Notes: a model not told the origin generated them from the sequence alone. 64,000 bases of DNA from Methylocella tundrae (GCF_038024855.1 NZ_CP139089.1:744001-808000), one strand, 5' to 3'; positions 49,503 through 59,315 are shown, counted from the first letter of the stretch. A program made the numbers and translations.

Positions 49503-50672
49503 AGTGCACTGACTCATTCGGAAGGTTCAGGGACTTGATCGAGCTTTTTGAAGATGGCGGGAGCTGAGGCGGTCCATTCGAAGGGCTTGGATGTTTTATT
49601 GTGCGCCTTGATGTAGCGGTTGATGGCGTCTTCGAGATCGGCGACTGATTTGAACACGCCGCGTCGGATTTTTCGGCGCGTGATCGTCGAGAAAAATCCT
49701 TCGACCGCGTTGAGCCACGACGCCGAAGTCGGCGTGAAGTGGAAAGTCCATCGTGGATGGTCGGCGAGCCATTTCACGACATTGGGATGCTTGTGTGCGC
49801 CGTAGTTGTCGAGGATGGCGTGAATGACCTTTCCGACCGGCACGGCGCGCTCTACGGCGTTAAGGAAGCGAATGAACTCCTGATGCCGATGCTGTTTCAT
49901 GCAGCGCCCGATGACGGTTCCGTCAAGGATGTTGAGTGCGGCAAAGAGCGTTGTCGTGCCGTTGCGTTTGTAATCATGCGTCAAGGTCCCGCATTTGCCA
50001 GGCTTCAGAGGCAACCCCGGCTGGGTCCGGTCGAGCGCCTGAATCTGGCTTTTTTCGTCGATCGAGACGACGACGGCGTGAGCCGGCGGATCCATGTAGA
50101 GGCCGACGACGTCCTCGACCTTCTCGGCGAATTTAGGATCGCTGGAGCGCTTGAATGTGCGGATGCGATGCGGTTGGAGGCGATGCGCCTCCCACAGGCG
50201 CTGGACGGCGCGAAGCGAAACGCCAACGGCCTTGGCCATGGCGCGGCCGGTCCAATGGGCGGAGCGATCGCGATGAGCGATCGTGGAGGGGGCTTCCCCC
50301 GGCGGTTCGGAGCAGGTCAGCTCCAATACCTTGGCGATAATTTTGGCCGAGAGCGGCGCCCTGCCGGGCTTGCGTGTTTTGTCGCGCAAAAGGCCGTCGA
50401 CGCCTTGTTCGCCATATCGCCGTTGCCAGCGCCAAACGGCGGGGCGGCTGACGCCGGCGCGGCGCGCCACTTCCAGGACCGGCAAGCGCTCGGCGGAAAA
50501 GACAACGATCTTCGCCCGCTGGACATGCTTGAGCGGCCGGTTTCGATCACCGATGATGCTGAGCAGACGTTCGCGATCTTCGGCTGAGACTATGACATTG
50601 ACGGTTTGAGCCATGCCACCAGATTCGCATACCCGGCGCAGGATGTGAATCCTATGTCAGCATCAGTGCACT
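49503..50672 (-). mobile_element. Intact IS630-family insertion sequence
   Basis: Terminal inverted repeats AGTGCACTGA (49503-49512) and TCAGTGCACT (50663-50672) bound one complete transposase gene. Element length is 1170 bp. It is inserted in the IS701-type gene. Confidence 0.8.
49514..50614 (-). CDS. IS630-family transposase
   Basis: This 366-residue protein is a complete copy. It has an N-terminal helix-turn-helix (LEVARRAGVSRPAVWRWQRRYGEQGVDGLLRDKTRKPG) and a second HTH-like region (GVSLRAVQRLWEAHRL). The DDE catalytic core shows SIDEKSQIQALDRTQPGLP, AILDNYGAHKHPNVVKWL and SASWLNAVEGFF. It is a relative of the broken transposase at 42942-44045 with the same overall sequence style but clearly diverged. 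Probably functional. Confidence 0.93.
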   Translation of the reverse strand: MAQTVNVIVSAEDRERLLSIIGDRNRPLKHVQRAKIVVFSAERLPVLEVARRAGVSRPAVWRWQRRYGEQGVDGLLRDKTRKPGRAPLSAKIIAKVLELTCSEPPGEAPSTIAHRDRSAHWTGRAMAKAVGVSLRAVQRLWEAHRLQPHRIRTFKRSSDPKFAEKVEDVVGLYMDPPAHAVVVSIDEKSQIQALDRTQPGLPLKPGKCGTLTHDYKRNGTTTLFAALNILDGTVIGRCMKQHRHQEFIRFLNAVERAVPVGKVIHAILDNYGAHKHPNVVKWLADHPRWTFHFTPTSASWLNAVEGFFSTITRRKIRRGVFKSVADLEDAINRYIKAHNKTSKPFEWTASAPAIFKKLDQVPEPSE

Positions 50673-50722
50673 AGAAAGGCAGCCGGCGGGCGCGGAAGTC
50701 GAAAAGGCGAACCGCCAGCTGA

Positions 50723-51874
50723 TACCAACGGCCCTTATGATTGACCGATATGGGCCCAGTCGCGCATGCCGATTGAGGTGATTGTGTTGGGCTGTGCGAT
50801 GAGGTTTCGCCAGGCCTCACAGGCGGCGTCGATGATGGCGTCATAGCTTTCGAAGACGCGGTTCGAGAGCCAGTTCGCGCGCAGATATTGCCAGATGTTC
50901 TCGACCGGGTTCAGCTCCGGGGATCGGGAAGGCAGGAAAATCAGCGTCATGTTCTTTGGGACGTTGAGGGCGCCCGTCGTATGCCACCCGGCGCGATCGA
51001 GCAGCAGGACAGCGTGTGCGCCCTTGGCGACCATGCGTGAGATTTCGTCGAGATGAAGTTGCATGGCCTCTGTGTTGGCATAGGGCAGTGCGGGCGCCGC
51101 GCCGGTTCCGCGGGCCGGGCAGATCGCGCCGAAGAGCCAGGCGCTCTCGTAGCGCTGGTCGGCAGGCTGACGCGGCCGCGTTCCGCGTCTTGCCCATTGG
51201 CGGACGATGCCGTTCTTCTGGCCGATCCGGGCCTCGTCCTGGAACCAGATCTCGATGGGTTTGCCCTTCCTGACGCCGGCCAGATGGACGTTCAGCGCGG
51301 CCGCGAAGTTTTTTTAAACGCCTCGATCGTCCGGGCGTCCTGCCCCGGGTGGCGCCGACGGGCGCTGACATGGGAGAAGCCGAGCGCCTTGAGGAGCTTG
51401 CCGACCGTACGCTCGTGATAGACGACGCCGAAGCGCTCGCCGATGACGCGTTGCAAGTCGACGCGCCGCCAGCGCACGACGCCATGCACGGCCCGGTCTC
51501 GACAAGCTGCGCCAGTTCCGCCTGCTGCTCCGCCGAGAGGCGCGTCGGCCTGCCCTTCGACCAGTTGTCGAGAAGCCCGTCTGGGCCATGGTCGTTAAAC
51601 CGATGCGCCCAGTCGCGCAGCGTCTGGCGATCCATGCCGCCGATCCGCGCCGCATCTGTCCGGTTCATGCCGTCCAGGACCGCCGCCAGCGCCAATAGAC
51701 GCCGGCTCTGGTTCGCGTTCTTCGCCGCCGTCGCAAGCCGCCGAAGTTCGCCAGCTGAAAAATCCGTCCGTAATTTAACCGCTGACGCCATCGCGCGAAT
51801 CCTCCCCGCGCCATGCAATCATCTCAGACGCGAAAGCGGAATCCCTCACGAGTCAAATATCGAGGCCGTTGGTA
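50723..51874 (-). mobile_element. IS630-type element, copy 1 (10-bp deletion)
   Basis: Ends TACCAACGGCC / GGCCGTTGGTA mark a 1152-bp element bounded by TA dinucleotides. The reading frames are at 51818-51292 (ORF A, broken) and 51064-50735 (end of ORF B: LLLDRAGWHTTG, PSRSPELNPVENIWQYLR). Compared with copy 2 at 58166-59327, ten bases are missing near 51494, so ORF A shifts frame after AELAQLVETGP. The A7 slippery stretch for A-to-B frameshifting (51309-51315 on the plus strand as T7) is kept. Inactive copy. Confidence 0.85.
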
Positions 51875-51897
51875 TGAGAGCGCAATCGAGGGCGGGG

Positions 51898-51977
51898 GGC
51901 TTATCGACGCTCCCCGCGTCATAAGCCAAAACAGGCGGAAATTCCAGTTTCGGCTGGCATAAAAACCGGGAGCGGCT
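51898..51977 (+). repeat. 80-bp direct repeat, copy A, with hairpin
   Basis: This stretch recurs at 59353-59432 with one mismatch. It starts with a stem-loop (GGCTTAT / ATAAGCC enclosing GACGC / GCGTC). Both copies lie about 25 nt to the right of an IS630-type element, although the IS copies face opposite ways. It may be the end of another mobile element. Confidence 0.75.
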
Positions 51978-52160
51978 GAGTAATTCGAAAATTTTAGTTC
52001 AGATTGGACAAATTAAGGGAGTAGGTCAACCACGGCCAGCACGTCATGCGCCAGCCGTTCGGGATTCGAGGCGACTTGGCGGGGAATCTGCCGAAGATGG
52101 CGTAGCGGCGCGCCGGCACTTGGCTCCACGCGCCTATTGGGGATGAGAATTTGAAGGATC

Positions 52161-54908
52161 TCATTCCAACTTAAGCAGCCGGCCGAGACTCTTAGCACTA
52201 TACTCAGTAACGTTGGGGTGTCTATTAGTAGACGTATTTGGATCTTTCATCGTCTGCTGAAGCGGGAACGCGTTTGCCTTCACGCGTATGATTGCATTGC
52301 TAATGGCCTCTGAAATCGTATCATCCGTTACCTTGTCCAGGGCAATAATATTGTCGGCCCATTGACTTAGATTTTTGCCGAAACAGGAATTCGTAATCGT
52401 GACGACGCCTGCCTCGGCCATTTCTAATGGAGGGTAACTAGGATGTGGCGACAGCATCAGAGAAATGCCAACAGACGCTGTGCGCAAATAGGTACTGTAG
52501 TCTTCTAAGGAGAGCTTGCCTCCAATTTCGACATTACAAACATGTGCGAGCGCCTCTGGAGAATATTCTTCCCCTAATGAGACTATTCTCCATTCTCTCG
52601 CAATTGTGGGATTTCGCTGTTGCCACAGACTAATCCCATCGACCAAGATTTCAAACAAGTTCCTCGTTACATGTGGACGGCCGTAGAAGATGATTATTTT
52701 TTGCCTCTCTTCAATACCGTCAATCCTAATCAATCCATTTCTTTTGTATCTAATATAGTAAATTGTATCAAACAGATATTCTTTCAAAAGGAACTGACAT
52801 AGCTCATACGAATTAATTACAGCTACAGTTTCATCGCCTCTTCTTAATGTATTGTCCGCCAAAATCCAATTCGAACTCCATCCATAGAAGTTAGGTTCGA
52901 AATCTTGAATTAAATAGATAAGTTTATTAGACTTTTTAAACATTTTCTTCTGAACATCGATTGCCTCAAATGCAAGGTCAGCCGTCCACCATGCCGTTGC
53001 CACGAAAATATCCGACGACCGCACGGTCAGCGGTTCGAACCTCCGTTCCACTGCCTCGACAATTACATGCCCGCTGTTCGTGTCATGTGGAGATAGTCCT
53101 CTAAAAGAGTATTTTTTGAAGCGCACCCCAGCCTCGCTGACAACTGCGGCGTCAGTAACGATGATGCGAAAATCTGCAACAGTATTATAGCACCTCTCAA
53201 GATCATCGAACATTTTGAGCGCTGTTGAAACGCCCCCAAAGGTTTGGTGCGGGTTTATCGTAGGAACCAACAAGTTCAATCGCGTTTTCTTATTTGAAGA
53301 AGGGAAATAGATGATCCTGCGAACCTCTTTGATGGCCTTTTCCGTAGCTGTAATACCAGACAGTTGCCTTAATAGTAGTGGCCGATAAGTCAGTGTAAGA
53401 TTGGAGGAAACATCTTCTCGTGTGTTACTTTCAAGCAAAGTATTCTTTATGGGATAAGCGATCTGCTTTGAAATAATCTTTGCCCATCGAAAACCCGCGA
53501 TTTCTGCGAAAAACAGAAATGAACGCTCAATAGCATGTGCCAAAGTTCCATCTACCTGCCCCGCTTCATCCGGAAACGCAGCAAACTCTATGTTTAAGTC
53601 CAACAATGGACGAAGTGCAGCAGATCGGCCCCAAAACATCGACCCCGATGGAAATTCTAGAAGATGAAGCTTATCAAGGTGAAAACCGGCTCGCCGTAGA
53701 AGGTCGGCCGCCATCTCGAAGTCGTAGCCCCAATTAAGAATCCCACGTAGCGCAAAAAGATGCTGAGGGAAAACAATTCCGACGTTTTCATTTTCAAATA
53801 AATCGAATACACTTTTAACTATACGCTCACTCCCAAGTAAGTTTAAAAGAATATACTCCAACCATCCCTCTAGCGGCCCCCCTCCATGTGGAGATCTCTT
53901 TGTATGCAGGTGTATAAAATATTCGTAGCGTTCAAATACATCCGAAAAGCCAACTATGAATGGCGCAATATCCCGACCTCTATTTTCAAATACGCGGACT
54001 TCTACTTTGCCATGTAAATATTCTCGCAAATAATTAGTTATAATAGCTTTTTTATCAATCGTATCCGTAGATATGAACAAATCAGTTGGTACCGGCACAT
54101 TCGTTATGTAACCAATAATGGCAGGAAGAAGCTCCGTATAATACACATGAATTACTGCCGCAACGCGGGTTACTGTACCGGAAGTCATAATAAAGTCAAA
54201 CGGAACCGCTAAACAATAATCATTTTCATTGCAAGGACGAAGGCTCGGTACCGCGTTTAAGTCTGTTGTTAAATTTGACGTGTACATGAAGCGTAAATGC
54301 GGTTCTCGATCTTCATCGGCGCACGATTGGCGTCCTTCAGCACGTCCTATTTCTATATAATGGCGGAATGGATTTAGCTCATTAAATGACAAATCGTTAT
54401 TGCAAAAGCAGTAATAACCTGTGTTGAAATCTGACCGCGGGTTACGTCCTTCTTTCCAGCCATAGAAAATATAGTGCTTAACCGGGTCTATATTTGAACT
54501 CCTTACGTCGGGATACCGTGAAAGATAGTAATTTACGTCAAACTCAGGTGCGATGATCAAATAGTCCAGCGCGAAATTTCGATCTCGGGAGTTTGGAGCT
54601 TTAGGCACCCGACCTTCTTTGCGCCCGTGACGTATGAAATGCACGAATGGATTTCGATTTGCCCGTTCGACATCCGGATTTGATCCCCTATAGTACAAGG
54701 TATCGAAGCCCGCATGAGGATTTAGGCCAATGCGCCAGCCTCGCGTGCGATAGTGCTCGATTGGGTCAAGTTCGCTCCCGATTGTATCGGGGTATTGGGA
54801 AATATAAAAACTTCTGTCAAATTCCCGTTTTATGAGTCTATATTCGTTTCTATCTTTTTGTCGGGAAATTATTTTAGATAGATGCGCGCTAAGAATCGAA
54901 GGAATCAT
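52161..54908 (-). CDS. Large polysaccharide glycosyltransferase (RgpF-like plus WsaF-like domains)
   Basis: This 915-residue protein starts at an ATG after AAAGGAAAACACAG. Residues about 30-195 hold four repeats of the pattern FD-x2-YY-x3-PDV-x6-P-x2-HY-x3-G-x2-EGR-x-P. Residues about 235-500 resemble the rhamnan synthesis F domain (AVIHVYYTELLPAIIGYI, NRGRDIAPFIVGFSDVFERYEYFIHLHTKRSPH, EFPSGSMFWGRSAALRPLL). Residues about 550-890 resemble a WsaF/GT4 rhamnosyltransferase (NPHQTFGGVSTALKMFDDL, YLIQDFEPNFYGWSS, FYGRPHVTRNLFEI, SLMLSPHPSYPPLEMAEAGVVTITN). Probably acts in rhamnose-rich surface polysaccharide synthesis. Strongly AT-rich, so likely acquired. Confidence 0.82.
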   Translation of the reverse strand: MIPSILSAHLSKIISRQKDRNEYRLIKREFDRSFYISQYPDTIGSELDPIEHYRTRGWRIGLNPHAGFDTLYYRGSNPDVERANRNPFVHFIRHGRKEGRVPKAPNSRDRNFALDYLIIAPEFDVNYYLSRYPDVRSSNIDPVKHYIFYGWKEGRNPRSDFNTGYYCFCNNDLSFNELNPFRHYIEIGRAEGRQSCADEDREPHLRFMYTSNLTTDLNAVPSLRPCNENDYCLAVPFDFIMTSGTVTRVAAVIHVYYTELLPAIIGYITNVPVPTDLFISTDTIDKKAIITNYLREYLHGKVEVRVFENRGRDIAPFIVGFSDVFERYEYFIHLHTKRSPHGGGPLEGWLEYILLNLLGSERIVKSVFDLFENENVGIVFPQHLFALRGILNWGYDFEMAADLLRRAGFHLDKLHLLEFPSGSMFWGRSAALRPLLDLNIEFAAFPDEAGQVDGTLAHAIERSFLFFAEIAGFRWAKIISKQIAYPIKNTLLESNTREDVSSNLTLTYRPLLLRQLSGITATEKAIKEVRRIIYFPSSNKKTRLNLLVPTINPHQTFGGVSTALKMFDDLERCYNTVADFRIIVTDAAVVSEAGVRFKKYSFRGLSPHDTNSGHVIVEAVERRFEPLTVRSSDIFVATAWWTADLAFEAIDVQKKMFKKSNKLIYLIQDFEPNFYGWSSNWILADNTLRRGDETVAVINSYELCQFLLKEYLFDTIYYIRYKRNGLIRIDGIEERQKIIIFYGRPHVTRNLFEILVDGISLWQQRNPTIAREWRIVSLGEEYSPEALAHVCNVEIGGKLSLEDYSTYLRTASVGISLMLSPHPSYPPLEMAEAGVVTITNSCFGKNLSQWADNIIALDKVTDDTISEAISNAIIRVKANAFPLQQTMKDPNTSTNRHPNVTEYSAKSLGRLLKLE

Positions 54909-55008
54909 CTGTGTTTTCCTTTAAAAACGCGCGACGCCGCCGACGGTCGATCCATGACGAACCCTAGCATTATAAACAAGGTTTGACAGGTTTGACATTG
55001 ACCATTTT

Positions 55009-55794
55009 TTACGTTGCAGGCTTTTGTAAAACGACTGAGAAATCGAGACCGCCAAATACAGTTGGATGAAGATCGAGGGGCCGCAGGTTGATCATCTGGC
55101 TATTGCTAAGCGACTGCGTTAGCGCCGAGAAACTGTCGGGGGTTAGCACCCAGCAATGAGCATCCACCTCATATGCAAGTTCAGCCTTTTCAGCGATGGA
55201 AAAAGCGTTTGCAAAGTTTAGCATAGGGCCCGGCAACGAATTACCGATCCAGACGTCGCGGGCGACAAGGCCCGGAGCGTGATAGTAAAAATGATCGAAC
55301 ACTTGCGCGAACGAAGGATGTTTGAACGCGGATTTGTGGGCCACGAGAGCGTCTGTGAAAGTACTCTCCTGTCTATAAATATCGAAGATATATCGTTTAT
55401 CTGGAATTATTAGGAACAGGATGCCTCCTGGCTTCAACTTCGTAGCTATTTGCTTGAGCCATCCAATAATGTCCGGTACGTGTTCTATGACATGAGCCGC
55501 AGCGACCCAATCGTAGCCGTCAGGGACTTGATCATATCCTTCGAGAAGGTTATAGTTGATTGGCACAACGAAATCGGGATTATGGCCAGTATCAGGCTTA
55601 GCTATATCCCTTAGATATTGGGCGGTATTCCAATCAGCAAAATCGCATCTCCCTTCCATCGGCTCCACGAGAGGCAAATCAAACGCGCCGATTTCGAGAC
55701 CATGAGTGGTTAAGGGATCAACATGATATAAGAAATGTGATCTATGATGGTGAAATCTACCGTCGCGCCTGGGGTTCTTAGAGGGCTGCGTCAT
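55009..55794 (-). CDS. Class I SAM-dependent methyltransferase
   Basis: This 261-residue protein has the AdoMet motif I LEIGAFDLPLVEP (about 33-45) and motif II-III YDWVAAAHVIEHVPDIIGWLKQIATKLKPGGILFLIIPDKRYIFD. A helical cap with conserved HFYYHAPGL follows. In polysaccharide clusters such enzymes methylate terminal sugars or lipid-linked glycans. Here it lies 100 nt upstream of the large glycosyltransferase, on the same strand. Also AT-rich. Substrate not predictable. Confidence 0.85.
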   Translation of the reverse strand: MTQPSKNPRRDGRFHHHRSHFLYHVDPLTTHGLEIGAFDLPLVEPMEGRCDFADWNTAQYLRDIAKPDTGHNPDFVVPINYNLLEGYDQVPDGYDWVAAAHVIEHVPDIIGWLKQIATKLKPGGILFLIIPDKRYIFDIYRQESTFTDALVAHKSAFKHPSFAQVFDHFYYHAPGLVARDVWIGNSLPGPMLNFANAFSIAEKAELAYEVDAHCWVLTPDSFSALTQSLSNSQMINLRPLDLHPTVFGGLDFSVVLQKPAT

Positions 55795-55871
55795 AAGTGG
55801 GATCCTGGATTAGGCTATGGTTTGGATTAGTTGAGCATAGCTTACGGGCAGGCAGGAAAAATAGGTCGAGT

Positions 55872-56660
55872 TTAGCCGTGGGCACCGGTTGGCTGGCGCA
55901 ATGCTGTCGCCGTAATCCAAGGACCAGCCTCTTGGGTCGGATTATCCTCATGGACCGAAAATTGATATCCGAAGTGTTCGAAGCATCGTTGAATCCCCGC
56001 TTTCTCGAGCCACGATGCGCTGGGCATTGTGCCGCCCCAGAATTGGCCAGAATTGGTAGTTTCACCGTAAATGTGTTCGTATAAGGTGAGCTCAAGCCCG
56101 TCGCAATTGACTACCTTCGGTTTACGCCCTGCGCCGGTAGGCACGTCGGGATCGTAATAATGCGTCCATAAAAATACGCGATCTGTATGCTGAGCAATCG
56201 CTTTGATGAGCTCGAAGGGATTCTCCATATGGTAAAGAATGCCGGAGCAGAAAATCATATCAAACTGATCACGATTGATCTGAAGGAATTTCAAGCAATC
56301 GCCCAGCAGAAATCGGCAACGCGGTGTGCGTAGAATCTCTTTGACAATAAGGCATTTCAAGAAGGCCTCCGAGTTTGCTTCGATTGAAAGAATTCGATCG
56401 GCCCCGAGTTTTGCCAATTGATACGTGTGGGCACCTTCGAGCGGCCCAAGTTCAAGTATGTTCATGCCATGCAGTGAGCCTGGGACTAACCCGAGATATT
56501 GGGCGGCGATGGACGGGCGACGATCCGCACTGAACATAGGCAATGCTCCCGAGGTAAGACCGGGATGAACCTCCTCGATTTTGCTTGCCCAGTGACCGTG
56601 AAAAAGATCGATAGCATTTTGATCAACGGGGAAGCGTCGCTCGAACTTGCTTTCCACCAT
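55872..56660 (-). CDS. Class I SAM-dependent methyltransferase (DUF1698/CmoB-like)
   Basis: This 262-residue protein has motif I NILELGPLEGAHTYQLAKLGADRILSIEANSEAFLKC and DQFDMIFCSGILYHMENPFELIKAIAQHTDRVFLWTHYYD, which resemble the CmoB/DUF1698 branch. The C-terminal SASWLEKAGIQRCFEHFGYQFSVHEDNP is seen in sugar methyltransferases beside glycosyltransferases. It lies 77 nt before the other methyltransferase, so the two and the glycosyltransferase form a probable operon running right to left. Confidence 0.83.
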   Translation of the reverse strand: MVESKFERRFPVDQNAIDLFHGHWASKIEEVHPGLTSGALPMFSADRRPSIAAQYLGLVPGSLHGMNILELGPLEGAHTYQLAKLGADRILSIEANSEAFLKCLIVKEILRTPRCRFLLGDCLKFLQINRDQFDMIFCSGILYHMENPFELIKAIAQHTDRVFLWTHYYDPDVPTGAGRKPKVVNCDGLELTLYEHIYGETTNSGQFWGGTMPSASWLEKAGIQRCFEHFGYQFSVHEDNPTQEAGPWITATALRQPTGAHG

Positions 56661-56688
56661 TTTTGATGTCCCCTAGCCTTGGTTTTTC

Positions 56689-56787
56689 TCTAACAATTGA
56701 CGCGCGCTTCTTTTTCTCATCAATTGGCGGCGCGTGTCAGGTTGTAGGCTGAAGTAAAGGAGTTTGCTTCGAATATCAATTGTTAGA
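56689..56787. repeat. 99-bp segment bounded by 12-bp perfect inverted repeats
   Basis: TCTAACAATTGA (56689-56700) and TCAATTGTTAGA (56776-56787) are perfect inverted copies. Just inside them CGCGCGC and GCGCGTG extend the symmetry partly. It lies upstream of the methyltransferase operon and 11 nt from the IS3 left end. It could be a small non-autonomous element or the promoter/operator of the operon. Confidence 0.6.
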
Positions 56788-56885
56788 AAGCAATTAGAGA
56801 GCTGACCCCGCAAATTTGAACAGTGAGATAAGTGGATTTTCTGCCTGACGGCGGCGAGGATTCTCGCCGCGAATCAGGAGTGAAG

Positions 56886-57194
56886 ATGACGAAGAGACCG
56901 CGCCGCAATCATACGGCGGCCTTCAAGGCGAAGGTGGCTTTGGCCGCCGTGAAGGGGGACAGGACGCTGACCGAGCTGGCTCAGCAGTTCGACGTTCACC
57001 CGAACCAGATCACGACGTGGAAAGGTCAGCTTCGCGAAGGCGCGGCCGGGGTGTTTGGCCAGGAGAAGAACGAAGCGAAAGAGGCCATCGTCGATCTGAA
57101 GGCGCTGCACGCCAAGATCGGCGAACTGACGCTGGAGAATGATTTTTTGGAAGGCGCGCTCACCAAAGCGGGTTTGCTGAGCGCAAAGCGATGA
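56886..57194 (+). CDS. IS3 orfA (helix-turn-helix protein)
   Basis: This encodes 102 residues from ATG 56886. The Tnp_8-type HTH TKRPRRNHTAAFKAKVALAAVKGDRTLTELAQQFDVHPNQITTWKGQL is followed by a leucine-zipper-like stretch (KALHAKIGELTLENDFLEGAL). OrfB begins by 4-nt overlap at 57191. The gene itself looks intact. Confidence 0.9.
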   Translation: MTKRPRRNHTAAFKAKVALAAVKGDRTLTELAQQFDVHPNQITTWKGQLREGAAGVFGQEKNEAKEAIVDLKALHAKIGELTLENDFLEGALTKAGLLSAKR

Positions 57195-58018
57195 TCGACC
57201 GCACGCACGGCCTTCCGATCACCCGGCAGGCGAAGGCGCTCGGCGTCAGCCGGGGCGCCGTCTACTCCAAGCCTCGGCCTGTGTCGGCTGAGGATCTGAC
57301 GATCGTGCGACGGCTCGACGAACTGCATCTCAATTATCCGTTCGCGGGCAGTCGGATGCTGCGCGACATGCTCAGGCGCGAGGGCGTTTCGATTGGGTGC
57401 CGCCATGTCGCGACGCTGATGAAGCACATGGGGATCGAAGCGATCTACCGCCGGCCGAACACCAGCAAGCCGACGCCGGGGCACAAGGTCTACCCCTATT
57501 TGCTGCGGGGACGAAGATCGAAAGACCTGATCATGTGTGGTCGATGAACATCACCTACATTCCGATGGCGCGCGGCTTCGTCTATCTGGCGGCGGTGGTC
57601 GACTGGGCGACCCGGCGCGTTCTGTCACATCGCGTGTCAATCACAATGGAGGCAGACTTCTGCGTCGAGGCGCTGGAGGAGGCCCTGGCGAAGCACGGCA
57701 AGCCGGAGATATTCAACACCGACCAGGGCAGCCAGTTCACCAGCAACGATTTCACGGGTGTGCTGCTCAAACACGCCGTCGCCATCAGCATGGACGGCAA
57801 GGGCGCCTGGCGCGACAATGTGCTCGTCGAGCGGCTAATGGCGCAGCGTCAAATATGAGGAGGTTTATCTGAAAGCCTACGACAGCGTGTCCGAGGCGCG
57901 CACCTCGATCGCCCGCTATCTGGCGTTCTATAATGAACGGCGACCGCATTCGGCCCTTGACCGGCGCACGCCGGACGAGGCCTACTTCGGTGCCCGGACA
58001 ATCGCGGCGGCGACATAA
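57191..58018 (+). pseudogene. IS3 orfB integrase-type transposase, two frameshifts
   Basis: The product reads IDRTHGLPITRQAKALGVSRGAVY...EGVSIGCRHVATLMKHMGIEAIYRRPNTSKPTPGHKVYPYLLRG. It then needs a one-base insertion near 57512 to continue as TKIERPDHVWSMNITYIPMARGFVYLAAVVDWATR...IFNTDQGSQFTS...WRDNVLVERL. A one-base deletion near 57838 is then needed for SVKYEEVYLKAYDSVSEARTSIARYLAFYNERRPHSALDRRTPDEAYF. The rve-domain D, D and E residues are all there. Inactive as read. Confidence 0.88.
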
Positions 58019-58221
58019 CCGTCACGACGATTTTGATGCAGCTCTGGTCGGGCTACGCCCTCCCGACGCCGCATCAAAATCAGAAGGCCCCGCATTCAGA
58101 ACAACCCGGCAGGAATCCACTCAACTTCCGCCGGGCGCTGTTCAAATAACCGGAGCCAGCTCTCATACCAACGGCCTCGATATTTGACTCGTGAGGGATT
58201 CCGCTTTCGCGTCTGAGATGA

Positions 58222-58758
58222 TTGCATGGCGCGGGGAGGATACGCGCGATGGCGTCAGCGGTTAAATTACGGACGGATTTTTCAGCTGGCGAACTTCGGC
58301 GGCTTGCGACGGCGGCGAAGAACGCGAACCAGAGCCGGCGTCTATTGGCGCTGGCGGCGGTCCTGGACGGCATGAACCGGACAGATGCGGCGCGGATCGG
58401 CGGCATGGATCGCCAGACACTGCGCGACTGGGCGCATCGGTTTAACGACCATGGCCCAGACGGGCTTCTCGACAACTGGTCGAAGGGCAGGCCGACGCGC
58501 CTCTCGGCGGAGCAGCAGGCGGAACTGGCGCAGCTTGTCGAGACCGGTCCGGACCGGGCCGTGCATGGCGTCGTGCGCTGGCGGCGCGTCGACTTGCAAC
58601 GCGTCATCGGCGAGCGCTTCGGCGTCGTCTATCACGAGCGTACGGTCGGCAAGCTCCTCAAGGCGCTCGGCTTCTCCCATGTCAGCGCCCGTCGGCGCCA
58701 TCCGGGGCAGGACGCCCGGACGATCGAGGCGTTTAAAAAAACTTTGCGGCCGCGCTGA
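58222..58758 (+). CDS. IS630-type transposase, ORF A
   Basis: This encodes 178 residues and contains two HTH units: DRQTLRDWAHRFNDHGPDGLLDN and GERFGVVYHERTVGKLLKALGFSHVSARRRHPGQD. It ends shortly after the A7 slippery run. Frameshifting there would join it to the DDE domain in the next frame (NFAAALNVHLAGVRKGKPIEIWFQDEARIG). A start at the internal ATG 58249 (MASAVKLRTDF) is equally possible. Confidence 0.85.
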   Translation: MHGAGRIRAMASAVKLRTDFSAGELRRLATAAKNANQSRRLLALAAVLDGMNRTDAARIGGMDRQTLRDWAHRFNDHGPDGLLDNWSKGRPTRLSAEQQAELAQLVETGPDRAVHGVVRWRRVDLQRVIGERFGVVYHERTVGKLLKALGFSHVSARRRHPGQDARTIEAFKKTLRPR

Positions 58759-59315
58759 ACGTCCATCTGGCCGGCGTCAGGAAGGGCAAACCCATCGAGA
58801 TCTGGTTCCAGGACGAGGCCCGGATCGGCCAGAAGAACGGCATCGTCCGCCAATGGGCAAGACGCGGAACGCGGCCGCGTCAGCCTGCCGACCAGCGCTA
58901 CGAGAGCGCCTGGCTCTTCGGCGCGATCTGCCCGGCCCGCGGAACCGGCGCGGCGCTCGCACTGCACTATGCCAACACAGAGGCCATGCAACTTCATCTC
59001 GACGAAATCTCACGCATGGTCGCCAAGGGCGCACACGCTGTCCTGCTGCTCGATCGCGCCGGGTGGCATACGACGGGCGCCCTCAACGTCCCAAAGAACA
59101 TGACGCTGATTTTCCTGCCTTCCCGATCCCCGGAGCTGAACCCGGTCGAAAACATCTGGCAATATCTGCGCGCGAACTGGCCCTCGAACCGCGTCTTCGA
59201 AAGCTATGACGCCATCATCGACGCCGCCTGTGAGGCCTGGCGAAACCTCATCGCACAGCCCAACACAATCACCTCAATCGGCATGCGCGAATGGGCCCAC
59301 ATCGGTCAATCATAA
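58742..59315 (+). CDS. IS630-type transposase, ORF B (DDE domain)
   Basis: This is the DDE part, read after a frameshift at the A7 run. WFQDEARIGQKNGIVRQWARRG holds the first acidic residue, GAHAVLLLDRAGWHTTG the second, and PSRSPELNPVENIWQYLR the catalytic glutamate. It ends AQPNTITSIGMREWAHIGQS. On its own it could start only at an internal ATG (58986), which would lack the first acidic residue, so fusion by frameshift is likely. Confidence 0.8.

Larger units (their letters stand above)
56798..58163 (+). mobile_element. IS3-family element with frameshifts
   Basis: Left end AGAGCTGACCCCG...ATTTGAACAG (56798 on) matches the right end, inverted, AGAGCTGGCTCCGG...ATTTGAACAG (ending at 58163). 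The element is 1366 bp and carries orfA and a broken orfB. Its right end is 2 bp from the IS630-type copy 2. Confidence 0.85.

Noticed and set aside
52013..52198. A 61-residue minus-strand frame after the large glycosyltransferase
   Set aside because: No start signal and no family. At most a fragment of an older gene end (RLAHDVLAVVDLLP), too short to support.
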